DNA of 64,000 bases from Pseudonocardia autotrophica (GTDB taxonomy: Bacteria > Actinomycetota > Actinomycetes > Mycobacteriales > Pseudonocardiaceae): the NCBI RefSeq assembly GCF_003945385.1, contig NZ_AP018920.1, positions 2,232,001 through 2,296,000 on the forward strand, given 5' to 3'. The position numbers were made by a program, and so were the translations under genes. Every line of letters begins with the position of its first letter. Position 1 is the first letter of the stretch. This document shows positions 41,686 to 53,600 of this stretch, piece by piece. The notes under the pieces were generated by a model, which was not told where the DNA came from, made no database searches, and saw nothing but the letters and a program-made list of their open reading frames with translations.

Positions 41686-44600
41686 ATGGGTCGCACGGAC
41701 ATGATCGGCAGGGGACGCCTCGGTGTCCTGCTGTCGATCGTGCTGCGTGCGACCCTCGTGGCGGCAGTGGTTCTGGGTGGGGTCGCGACCGCCTGGCTGC
41801 TGGCTCCCGCGGAGCCCGTTCGTTCGGTGGAGATCGAGCGGCTGGCATCGGACTCCGGCGACTCCGGGAGTGACGAGAAGAAGCCGGACGGCGACTCGGC
41901 CAAGAAGTCGGACTCGAAGAAGTCCGATGAAAAGTCGACCGGCAAGTCGGAGTCGGAAAAGAAGTCCGACGGAAAGTCCGACAAGAAGTCCGACGGCAAG
42001 TCGGAGAGCAGTTCGGACAAGAAGTCGGACGGAAAGTCTGGCGAGAAGTCTGACGAGAAGCCGAACGGCGAATCGGCGGAGTCGGGCGAATCGACGAAGT
42101 CCGGCAAGTCCGGCGAAGAATCGGGCAAGAAGTCGGACGGCGATACCGGAAAGAAGTCCGGTGATCCCGGTGCGAAGTCGGACAAAAACTCGGACGGCGG
42201 GTCCGGCAAGAAGTCCGGTGACGCCGGCGGCAAGTCGGACAAGAAGTCGAACGCCAAGGCCGAGAAGAAGTCGGACGGCAAGTCGACGAAGAAGTCCGGC
42301 GCTGAGTCCGGTGAGAAGTCGCCCGGCAAGTCGGAGAAGAATTCGGCGGGCGACTCGGACAAGCGGTCCGACGGCAAGTCGACAACCACGTCCGACGTCA
42401 AGGCCGAGAAGAAGTCGGACAGCAAGTCGACGAAGAAGCCCGGCGGCGAGTCGGGTAAGAAGTCCGGCGGCAAGGCGGCCGAGAAGCCCGGCGGCGAGTC
42501 CGGGAAGAAGTCTGCCGGTGAGTCGGGCAGAAACTCGGACGGCACGTCGGAGAAGCGGTCCGGCGGCACGTCGGAGAAGAAGGTCGCTGACACGATCGAT
42601 CGGGTCGAGAAGAAGGTCGCCGACAAGACCGATCGGATCGAGAAGAAGGTCGCCGAGAAGCAGGAGCGGGCGGCGAAGAAGACCGCTGACACGATCGAGC
42701 GGATCGAGCGGAAGACCTCTGGCGGGAGCGACGGCGCCACGGCCACTGCTGTGCGCGACGCGGTCGCGAGTGCACTGAAGGCCGGCGACTCGGTCACCGC
42801 GGAGGCGCTGGCCGAGGCTCGACGGGATGCCGAGCGCGCGGTCTCCGGCGGCGTGACGGTGACCGGCGAGCGCGACGAGACGCGGCACGCGAGCGCTGCC
42901 GGCGAGAAGAACTCGGCCGAGGCGACCCGGGACCGAGCCACCGAGCTTCGCGACGAGGTGCTCCGGCGGGTGATCGAGCGCGTCTCCGGCGGAGACCGTG
43001 AGCGTGCCTCCGATGCCGCGGGTGCCGCCGGCGTGGCGGACGGCGGACGGATCACCGCCGAGGCGCGGAAGTCGGTGGAGCACGCGTCGCAGCAGGTGTC
43101 ACAGAGCGTCGAGCGGGCTGTCACGGCACAGCGGCAGCACGGCGGGCACGACGAGCAGAGCGCCGCGTCGAAGCGGGCGCTGGAGCTGACCGGGCGGATC
43201 GTGGAGTCGGCGCTCGACCGTGACGGCCGGGCCGACGAGTGGACCCGCGCTGCTGACGAGGCGACGCGGGCTGCCACGCACCGTGCCGCCGAACTGATCG
43301 ACCGCACCGCTGCAGCGGGGCTGCCCGAGGGCGCGATCGCGCGGATCGAGCGAGGCGTCGAGCGGGCGGTCGAGGATGCGGTGCGGGCCGGTCGGGAACT
43401 CGCGAAGGGCGAGCTGATCGATGGTGTGACGACCGAGGGCATCTCCGCGGACATCGTGGCGCGGCTCGCGAAGGACGTCGAGCGGACGACCGGCGACGCG
43501 GTGCGGGCTGGTCGGGAGCGGGCGCCGGACACAGCCGAGCTGATCGAGAGTGCACGCGCCGGAGGGCTGTCGGAGGAGGCCGTGGCCCGACTCGAGAAGA
43601 GCGTCGAGCGGGCGACCGAGGGCGCGACGATGGCCGGCACGCGGCTGGAGACCGAGCTGACCGCAGCGGTCCAGCGCGCGATCCTCGACCGCGGGCCGCA
43701 CACGGCCGACGGTGTCGCGGCGGTGCTCGACGGTGTCGGGCGGCACGCGGAGGCCCGGATCCAGCGGGCCCTCGACGAGAGCACGGCTGACGGGCACACC
43801 GCCGGTGTGTCCGACGCCGGTAACCGCTCAGCAGGTGAGCGGATTCTGAAGGAACTGCGTGCGGCCGGGTTCGACGCTTCCCGGTGGGAGTGGGCGATCG
43901 AACGGCACGCCGGTCGTGCCATGTCCTCGGTGCTCGATCTGGACGGTGCGCAGTGGTTCCACCTCCGGGACGCCGTCGACCGGGCGGATCGTGTCCGCCA
44001 CGCAGTCGACCGGGCAGACCGCGGAGGGGACGGCTCTGGCCGGACCGGCCGTGACTGGTCCGAGGCGTCCGACCGTGGCTGGTCCGACCGGGACTGGGGC
44101 CGGGCCGACTGGGACCGGGCCGACTGGGACCGGGCCGACTGGGACCGAGCCGAGCGGGGCCGGGCCGACCGGGGCCGGGCCGACCGGGACCGGAACGGCG
44201 ACCGGGCCGATCGGTACCGGAACGCCGACGGTGACCGGGTCGAGCGAGAGGGCGACCGGGCCGGGCGTGACGGCAGGGGCTCCGGCGAGTACGGCGAGCA
44301 GCGTGAGCTCGTGCGCGGCGCGGTCCAGAACGCCCACGGCGACGCCGACCGCTCCGGAGCGAGCACCGATGAGTCGGTGCGCGCGATCCGGGAAGGGCTG
44401 GCGCAGGCCCGCGCGGCAGCGGACCAGGCGTTCGAGCGGGCCGGCGCGGTGGCCGAGCGGCACGGGGCCGCGGCGGCCGACGCGGTGATCGATATCGCGC
44501 AGGGTGCGGTGGACGCCGGGCTGCGGCTGGCGGAGCGGATCCTGTCGGCGAACCTCGGTGACCGGCCGGAGGGCGCGCGGGAGCAGTCCGGTCATCACCG

Positions 44601-47600
44601 GGTGCCCGATGCGCTGCTCGCGCAGCGGAACGAGGAGCCCGACCGGGTGTCGCCGGGTTCGGATCGCGACGACTCCGGTGTCGACGGCCCCGCGACCGAC
44701 CTGCTCGGGGAGTCCCCCCGGGCCCGTGCCGGGCTGGGCTGTGCCGGCCACGGCTGCGGCGACGGGGACTCGCGGGACGGTCGTGACGAGCTGACGCGCG
44801 ACAGCCGTGGTCCTCCGTTCCGGGGCTGGTTCCCCGATGGCCGGTACGTCGACGATTCCCCCGAGCAGACCGAGCGTGTGCTCGACGGCCGGCTGGATGT
44901 CGAGCAGGGCCGCAAGGATCTCGCGGCGACGAAGAAGAAGGTCTCCTCCGGGGACGCGAAGAAGGCAACCTACACCGAGGCCGAGGCCGAGCAGCGCCGG
45001 CTGGAGCAGCGGGTCGACGACGACGCCGCGATGCTCTCGCCCGAGCGCGCCGCCCTGGTCGACGACGTGGTCGAGGGACACCGTGAGCTCAGCTCCACGG
45101 ACAAGAAGCTCGCCGCCCAGCGCAAGCAGGTGACGGACGGCACCCTGAGCCAGGCCCGCCTCGACGAGGCCGAGGCCGCCCGTGACGAGCGGGCTCGCGA
45201 GGTCTACGACGACACCGACCGTCTGGCCGAGGCGACCGGTCACGACACCGGGGTGGATCTCGACGGCGACACCGCCGCGGGATGCACGACCAGCGGGGCG
45301 TTCGGATCGTGTGCCGCCCGCGCCGCAGGCGAGCTCGCCCCCGGCAGCTCCGGCTCCGGCGCGAACGCCGGCTCGGGCACCGGTGCCGAGCGCGACTCCG
45401 GTGCCGACCGCGACGGTGCCCGTGACGCCGGCGCGGACCGCGACGGTGCCCGTGACGCCGGCGCGGACCGCGACGGTGCCCGCGACTCCGGCGCCGACCG
45501 CGACGGTGACCGTGACTCCGGGGTCGGTCGTGGCCGCGAGGGCGACCGTGGCGCCGACCGTGATCCGGACACCGCGCAGCACCTCCGTGCCGGAGGAGAC
45601 ACCGATGACGTGCGGGACTGCCGCGCACTGCGCGGCGTCTCGTCCTGCGGGGTCACCGCCGGTGCGGGGGAGTACGAGGTCTCGGCGTCCTGCACCCTCG
45701 CCGGGTCCGACCCGCGTTGTGCCACCCGAGCCGCCCACGACGAGGCCGAGACCGCGAAGACCGCGGCGAACGCCGCCTGCGACATCGCGGACGGCGACTG
45801 CCGGCTCGGTTCCACCGTGGACGCCCGCGGGGCGACGGCGACCTGCACCGGTGACGGTTGCGCAGGGCAGGTGTCGGCGGAGCAGGCCGCGGACCGTGCG
45901 GCGACCGGCACGGACCGGGGCAGCGAGACGGAGCGTTCGGCGTCGGCGTCGGCGCGTTGCACCGCCGACGAGCAGGGTTGTGGGCTGCGGGTCACCGCGT
46001 CGCCGGGAGACGCCTGGACCCCGGCCCGCGCCGAGGGCGCGGTGCAGTGCGCCGCCGAGCAGGGATGCAGCGGCCGGGCGGTCGTCGACACCGACGGCCA
46101 CGTCGAGACCACCCCCGCCGCCACCGAGGCAGCCACCACGAAGGCCGCGTCGGCGAAGGCGGCCACCACGGAGGCGGCGTCGGCGGAGGCAGCGAGGAAG
46201 GCGGCCACCACGAAGGCGGCGGCTGACGCGCCGGTGACGGGATCCACCGAGGGCTCCGCCCGCTGTGAGATCACCGGTGGCGGCTGCCAGGCACGCAGCG
46301 CGTCGCTGCCGGGCGAGCCGGCCGTCGGCCAGGGGTGGTTCGGTGCGACCGGTACGGACCGCCCCGGCCGCAGCCAGGCCGACGCGGTGATCGACTGCAC
46401 CGGCCGGGAGGACTGCACCGGCACCGGGCGTGCCACCACGAAGGCCGCCGGTGAGCGCCCGGTCACGACCGAGGCCGACCCGGCGACCAAGAACAAGACC
46501 GAGACCAAGAACAAGACCGAGACCAAGAACAAGACCGAGACCAAGAACAAGACCGAGACCAAGAACAAGACCGAGACCACGGCGAGCAGCGCGCCGGTGA
46601 GCCGGACGACGTCGGGTACCGCGGACTGCACCGTCGACGCGGGCCGCTGCACCGCCGGCAGCTCCTCGGACGCGACGACCCCGCAGCAGAACGGCATCAC
46701 CACTGTCGGCACCGACGGCGCCGACACGGTGAGCCGGGCGTCGTCGAGTGTGGACTGCACGGCCGGTACGCAGGGCTGCACCGGGAAGGGGACGTCCTCG
46801 ACCCGCAGCGCCGGCGCCGGGGACCGGGTGACCGACCCGCAGACCGGCCGGATCACGGCCGCGACGACGAAGACCGCGACCGGATCGGCGTCGTGCACGA
46901 CCACCGGCGGCGAGTGCACCCAGAACTCGGTCGCGCAGACCGGCATGCGGGTGCTGCCCGGCGTCATCACCGCGCAGCTGGTCAGCTCCGCGGATGCGAC
47001 CGGCTCGGCCGACTGCGCCACCGGCGACCGGACCTGCTCGGGCGCGGTCACCAGCAAGGTCGGCGCCGCCGACGCGAGTGTCGACGACGGACGGGCGAAG
47101 ACCAGCACCGGCGGTGCCACCTGCACCGTGACCGGTGGCGGCTGCGGCGCCGAGACCCGTTCGCAGGGCTCGACCGCGCCGGAGCACACCCTGCCCGGGC
47201 AGCAGGCGGGCAGCGGTCCGTCGGCGGTCTCGACGTCGTCGGCGCGGGTGGAGTGCGCACCCGGCACGCCGTGCTCCGGGACCGCGACCAGCACCGCGAC
47301 CAGCCACGACCCGGCCACGGGCGCGCTGAAGACCACCAACGGCCGGGCGTCGTGCTCGGGTACCGGTGGCGGCTGTGCCCCGCAGACGATCTCGGTCGCC
47401 TCGACCGGTCCGGGTGCGGCGCGCAGCCTGTCCGAGGACCCGTCGCAGACCCCCGCGGCGCAGCGGGCCGGCGCGTCGGCGGCGTCGGCGTCCGGTGCGG
47501 CCCTGGAGTGCGCCCCCGGCACCGTGTGCGACGGCACCGTCCGCAGCGCCGCCTCGGGCTCCGACGGTGATCGCGGCCGTGGCTCGCACGGCAGCGGCTC

Positions 47601-50600
47601 CTGCGACGGCGCCGCCGACGGCTGCCGCGCGTTGTCGAACTCGGGTGGTTCGGCGGGCCCGGACGCGTCGGTGATCGCGCCGCTGGTCGAGGGGCAGTCC
47701 AGCACCAACGCCGTCGTCCGCAACAGTCAGAGCAGCAGCCAGAGCGAGCAGGGTCCCGCCGGGGAGCGTGGCGCCGGGCAGGGGCAGGAGCAGCCGCCCG
47801 CGGTGCCGCCGGCGGGCTCGCCGGGGGCGGGCGCGAACGTGTCGCCGAGCGTGTCGGGTGCCTCGGCGTGGACGAACGCCTCGGCCACCCTCGACTGCGC
47901 CGGGAACGCGGGCGGCTGCCGTGGCACCGTGCGCAGCGCGGCGTCGGGCACCGAGGACCCGGGCCGCGCGGTCGACACGCAGGGCGCGCGCGGCCCCCCG
48001 GCCGACCAGAGCTCCTCGAACAGCACCTGCACCACATCCGGCCCCGCGTGCCGGGGTACCAGCACCTCCACCGCGGGCAGCGGGCAGGTCGTCGCGGACG
48101 TGATCGTCCTGCAGCGACGTGACGCCGCGCAGCAGGCCCGCGAGGCCGCCGACACCGCCCAGGACCGGGCACGACAGGCCGACGACGACGCACAGGCCGC
48201 CACCGAGCACGCCCGCCGGATCGCCGACGACCCCGGCGCGAGCGCCCGGGAACGCCGCGAGGCCGTCACCGCGCGGACGACCGCGGACGAGGCCGCCGCG
48301 ACCGCGACCCGGCAGGCGACCGCGGCCGACACCTCGGCCACCGCCGCCGAGAAGCTCGCCCGGGCACGGGTGACGAACGCCCCGGCCGCCCTGAGCGAGT
48401 CCGCCGCGACCGGTGAATGCGCCGGCGCCGGGTGCACCGCCACCGTCGGTGCCCACTCCCGGACCGCCACCCCGGACGGGGCCGCGGCGTCGGACTCCCG
48501 CTCCCGCGCCACCTGCACACCCGGCGAGACCGGATGCGCGGTGCAGGCAGGTGCGTCGGCGACGACCGACCCGGTGGCGCGCGAGACCCTGTCCGGCAGC
48601 ACCGACGCCTCGGCGATGGTGGACTGCCCCGACGTCTCCTGCCGCGCCGATGCCGCCGCCGACACCGCCTCGGCGTCGGTACCGGGTGGGGACGCGGCCG
48701 CCGCGATCGGCGCGGCCCGGGCCGGCCAGGAGCTGGCCGCCGCCGACCGCACCGCCCGTGCCGCGCAGACGAAGGCCGAGCAGGCGAAGAAGACCGCCGA
48801 CGCGTCGGGACGTGCCACCGACCGGGCCGCCGCTCGCCTCGCCGCCGCGCAGGCCCGGCAGGCGCAGGAGGCCGTCGACGCGATCACGGTGCCCGACACC
48901 TCGGGCGACGCGGCCGCGGTCAGCCTCGCGACGTCCTCGACCACCTGCGCCGCCGGCGCGCGGGACTGCCGGGCGGTGGTCGGCTCCGGTGGCTCGGTCG
49001 GGCTCGCCGGCGGGGCGACACCGATGGGCACGACGACCGCGTCCGCGTCCGGAGCGTGCGAGTCCGGCGCCGGGGACTGTCCGGTCGACGCGCGGAGTAT
49101 CACCGTGTCCACCGACGACCCCGGCACGCTCGCCGCGGACAGCCGCGCCGGGACCGTCCGCGCCGCACCGGGGATCGCGCACGGTGTGGCGAACGCCCGA
49201 TGCACCGGGTCCGGCTGCCAGGCCGCGACCGGTGGTGCCGCCGCGGCGGACAACGCGGAGCTGATGGCCGAGTGCAGTGGGGACGGTTGCCGCACCCGCA
49301 CCCGGGCCGTCGCCGTCGACGGGCCGAACCGTGCCCGCACGAGCTCGTCGTGCGTGGCCGGCGGTGACGGTGCCTGCCGCAGCAGCGGGCAGGCCGGCGC
49401 CGCGCCCGGTGCCGCACAGGTGTCGGCCTCGTGCGCCGGCACGACGGGCTCCACCTGCCGGCACTCGTACTCGGCGTCGTCGTCGGCGTCGGATGCTGTG
49501 GCGGGACATCGGGCCGATGCGTCAGCCCGCTGTGGTGCTTCGGCCGGTTCGGGTGGCGGATGGTGTGCCACCGCGGCGTTCGCGCAGGCAGCGCCGGGTG
49601 CGGCGACGGCAGGTGCCGAGTGTGCGGGCTCGACGGGCTCCGGCTGCCGGCACTCGTACTCGGCGTCGTCGTCGGCGTCGGATGCTGTGGCGGGACATCG
49701 GGCCGATGCGTCAGCCCGCTGTGGTACCTCGGCCGGCTCCGGTGGCGGCTGGTGTGCCACCGCGGCGTTCGCGCAGGCAGCGCCGGATACGGCGACGGCA
49801 GGTGCGGAGTGCGCGGGCAGCCCGGGCTCGGGCTGCAGCTACCGCTACTCCGCGAGCGGCAGCGCGTCGGCGCCGGGCGCCGAGGCCCGGGTGCGCGGGC
49901 ACGGATCCGGGGCCACCGGTTCCGGATGGACGATGGTCTCGGCGAGCGCCGCAGGCACCGGCAACTACGCCGACGCCGCCATCTCCTGCGCCGGCTCGGC
50001 GGGGACCGCCTGCAGCGGCCACTGGAGCGTCTCGGCATCGGACGTCGCGGGCGACCCGGCTCGGGGACCGGGCACCTCGTGGGCTCACGCGCGGGCATCG
50101 GACTCCGGCGGCCTGTCCGGGCGTGGCAGCTCCGGAGGGTGGGTCTCCGCCCACGCCTACGTGGTCGAGAACCCCGACGGTTCGGTCGACGCAGGTACTC
50201 AGCTGGGCTGCTCGAACCCCGCCTCCTGCAGCCGCTACGGCGAGGCCCAGGCCGCGACCAGTGACCGCACGGCCGAGACCCCCGCCAGCTACGACGCCCC
50301 CGGCGGGTACTGGACGGCGGCCGGGGCCGGCCGCTGCGTCAGCACCGGCGCGGGCTGTGGCGTCGTCGCCTGGGCGGTCGCGGGCCCGGGGGGCAGCGGC
50401 GGTGCGCAGGCCTACGGCGACGTGGACCGGTTCACCGCGCTCGCCGGCGGCCCCAGCGCATTCGTCGTGACGGCCCCGCAACTGGTCCGGCCGCGCGTCG
50501 AGGAGAGCAAGAAGGAGAGCAGGAACGCACCGGGGAAGGAGCTCCCGCCCGGGAAGGTCGTCAACAGCGACGGGGACATCGTCGACTTCGAGGACCTCGG

Positions 50601-53600
50601 CAAGGACGAGGAAGGCGCCGTCTCCTACAAGGACGAGAACGGCGACATCCTGCTCGGCGTCAAGGAAGCCGGTGACAAGGGCCGGAGCACGACCTGCCCG
50701 ACCCCGTGCAAGGCGGGTGCGGAGCTCACCACCGGCGACCCGGACAGCGACACGAACGCCGAGGACCACCCGGTCGCCGGGTACGACCCCGACCGCGACA
50801 ACCCGCACCACGTCTCCGTTCCGGTCACCGGCGGTCGCACCGACGGCGGCAAGAGCGGCAGCGGGGTCCACGAGGCCGCCGGCAGCGGCGGGGCCGGACT
50901 CAACACCGACCGGAAGGGGAACACCAGCGGCTGGGTCGAGGGCACGGGGCGGACCGTCGACGGGCGCACCGGGAAGACGACCGTTTTCCACGGGACGGGT
51001 GACGCCGCCGCCCCGCCGAGCACGTTCCGGATGGCCGGCCCGTCCGGGCAGGGCGCCCGGACCCGGTGCGAGGGACCGTGCACCCGCTCCGGTGGTTCGG
51101 ACAGGAACATCACGGGCAAGCCCGGCGCCGACGAGCTGGACGCGAAGGGTGACTGGGCCGAGATCATCGACCGCGGCCGGGACGGAAGTCCGGGACAGAT
51201 CGACTTCCAGGGTGCGGGCGTCTTCACCTCGGCCGAGGGTGACGTCGTCACGGCCGACGGGAGGGCCGCGGTCGGGCGCGGCGACGAGATCACCCGCATC
51301 CGGACCCGGGGAGCGGACGGTTCGTCGGGTTCGTACCGCATCGCCGAGGGCGACTCGGGCAGCATCTCCCTGCACGAGGGCTTCCGCTTCGAGCAGACCC
51401 GCGGTGCCCGCATCGCGACGCTGGACGTGGACCCGGCCGAAGCGGCCGCCCTGGAGGGCCACTACAACATCGCCCAGTCCCGGCTGATCGGGGCGCAGGA
51501 CCGGTTGAGCGTCGTCACCCCGGACGGGGACGGAAACGGTGGCTCCGCCGAGTGCGTGGGCGACTGCGACCACACCCGGCCGACCTGGGCGGCGCAGCCC
51601 GGGGCATGTGCGAACTGCACGATCAGCGAACCGCTGCTGGTCCGCAAGGGCCAGACCTCGGACGACACGGCCCAGTTCAGCATCGGCCACAACATGTACG
51701 CCGGGACGGACCCGGAGGCCGAGTCCGGCTGGGTGGACCCCTACGGCAACTCGGCTCGCTGCTCGATCAGGGGCGGCTGCGAGATCGGCATGGACTACGG
51801 GCCCGGGGGCGGCACCGTCTGCCGCGGGGAGGGTTGCCACAGCAGACTTGCCGACGGCCGGTTCCTGAAGGGCGAGGGCTACCTGCTGCACCCGGTCCGC
51901 CGGAAGAACGACGACGGCGTGACGATCGAGACCAACACCGGATTCGGCTGCCGGGCGAGCAAGCAGCAGTGCGTGGCCTCGGCCGATCTGAAGGAGCTGG
52001 GCTGGATCGCCGACCCGGACCCGAGCTGGATGCCGGGCCTCGATCCCGACTACACGCGTCCCGCACAGGACACCGGCGTCGACCGGGCGCTCGCCGAGCA
52101 CCTCGGGCGCGACGACGTCCAGCCGGGGGATCCACTGCCTCCGCTGGACCTGCCGGCGCTGGACGAGTTGAAGAAGGAGGACCCGCAGAGGTACCGGGAG
52201 TACCAGGAGCAGCTTCCTGCCCTCACCGACAAGCAGGAGAGCAGCGCGATCCTGGAGGTCGGTCGCACCCTCAGCTCGCTGCAGACTCGCGCCGACGCGA
52301 TGGACGAGCAGGTGCCCGGGCTGAAGAAGGCCATCGAGGCGCTCTCCGAGGCACGCGCGAACGGCATGTCCCGCAGCGAGATCGCTCCGCACCTGAAGAC
52401 GATCGACAAGGCCGCGAAGCACGACGCCGCGATGGACCGTGAGCGTCGGCTCATCGACGGGATCAGCGGGATGTATCCGCGCGGCACGATGAGCCACGAC
52501 GAGAGCACCATCGGCAGGAAGCCGGGTCTGCCCACCTCCGCCGAGGGCCTGGCCGGACTCGGGCTGGACGCGGGAGGCGACCCGATCCGGACGCCGACCC
52601 CCGCCCAGCGCGACCGGGCGGCCGGGGCCCGGATCGCGGGGATGACGCTGATCCCACGGGAGAAGGCGCTGGCGGAGGCCGAAGCCGACCTGAACCGCGA
52701 CATCACGGCGCGCAACAAGGCAGGAGGCTCCTCCCCGTCGGAGATCGCCGCCTTCGATCGCCGGGAGAAGGCCCTCGATGAGGAGGTGCACGCGATCGGG
52801 GAAGTGCGGTCCCGGATCGACGAGACCCAGAAGGTCACGCGCGGGCTCGGCGGCGAGCGGCTGGCCGACAGGGACACGTTGCGTGCCCACGATCGGGCTG
52901 CGGTCGACGGGATCGGGAACCTGAAGCCGCGCCTGCAGCAGTGGGACGACCTGCAGGTCGAGGTCTCCGATCTGCATGCGGACATGCTCGCCTCCGGCGA
53001 CCCCGTCCAGCAGGAGATCGCGGAGAAGCACCTCGAACCGCTGGACCGCACGATCGGAAACACCTACGACACGATCGCCCGCGACCACGGCTCCCGGCCC
53101 CGGTTCAGCCACCTGGGAGATCTCGCGCTGCCCTCCAGCGGTCGTCCCGACGTGTACCTGGCCACTCGTTCGGTGGAACAGCGGCCGCTGGTCGACGCCG
53201 TGGACGACCGCATGAAGCGGGCACTCATCGATGGGAACGCCGCGCTCGGTCGCTCGGTCCCGGATCGCCGCGCCGAGGTCGCGGCGCAAGGCCTCGAGAC
53301 GTTCCTGGCCCCCTACCGGGAGCAGCAGAAGCTGACCGGGGACGAGCTCGACGAGATCCCCTCGGCGGCCCGCGAGAAGGTCGGCTCCGAGGCGTACCGG
53401 ATCCGGATCATGGTGGAGGGCGAGGACGGCAAGGTCTACGAAGGTGACCCGGTCTATGCGACCGGACAGGGTGCCGACCGGCGCTACGTCGACCGCGACG
53501 GCGGCGTCTACGACAGCCGTGAGGACTTCCTCGACCACAACGACATCTACGACGACAGCAGCCGGATCCTCACCACGACGGACTGGGCCGATCCGGCGGG

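Larger units (their letters stand above)
44740..51972 (+). repeat. Cysteine-pair repeat array of the giant protein
   Basis: Residues 1019-3429 contain about 43 pairs of Cys, mostly C-x4-8-C (for example CTVTGGGC, CAPGTPC, CTGSGC, CAGNAGGC), separated by roughly 30-60 residues rich in Ser, Thr, Gly and Ala. Between 45283 and 50400 the pairs recur very regularly with (D/E/S)C...GGxC spacing. Cys outside pairs is rare. The pattern suggests a long beta-rich stalk held by local disulphides, hence an oxidising, extracytoplasmic location. Alternating sections are helical and Ala/Arg-rich (48121-48420, 48700-48900). Confidence 0.85.

Noticed and set aside
43823..43842. Hairpin CCGCTCA-N5-TGAGCGG inside the giant gene
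   Set aside because: It resembles the intergenic terminator core but lies in mid-coding sequence; short stem, probably chance or codon-driven.
46486..46575. CRISPR-like perfect repeats
   Set aside because: Contiguous 18-bp units without spacers, in frame inside a coding region.
43828..49509. 1,893-codon open frame on the minus strand
   Set aside because: It is antisense to the giant + strand gene. Its peptide is Arg/Gly/Val-biased without domains and mirrors the G/C-biased wobble positions of the coding strand. The + frame has a start with ribosome site, signal-anchor and ordered repeats.
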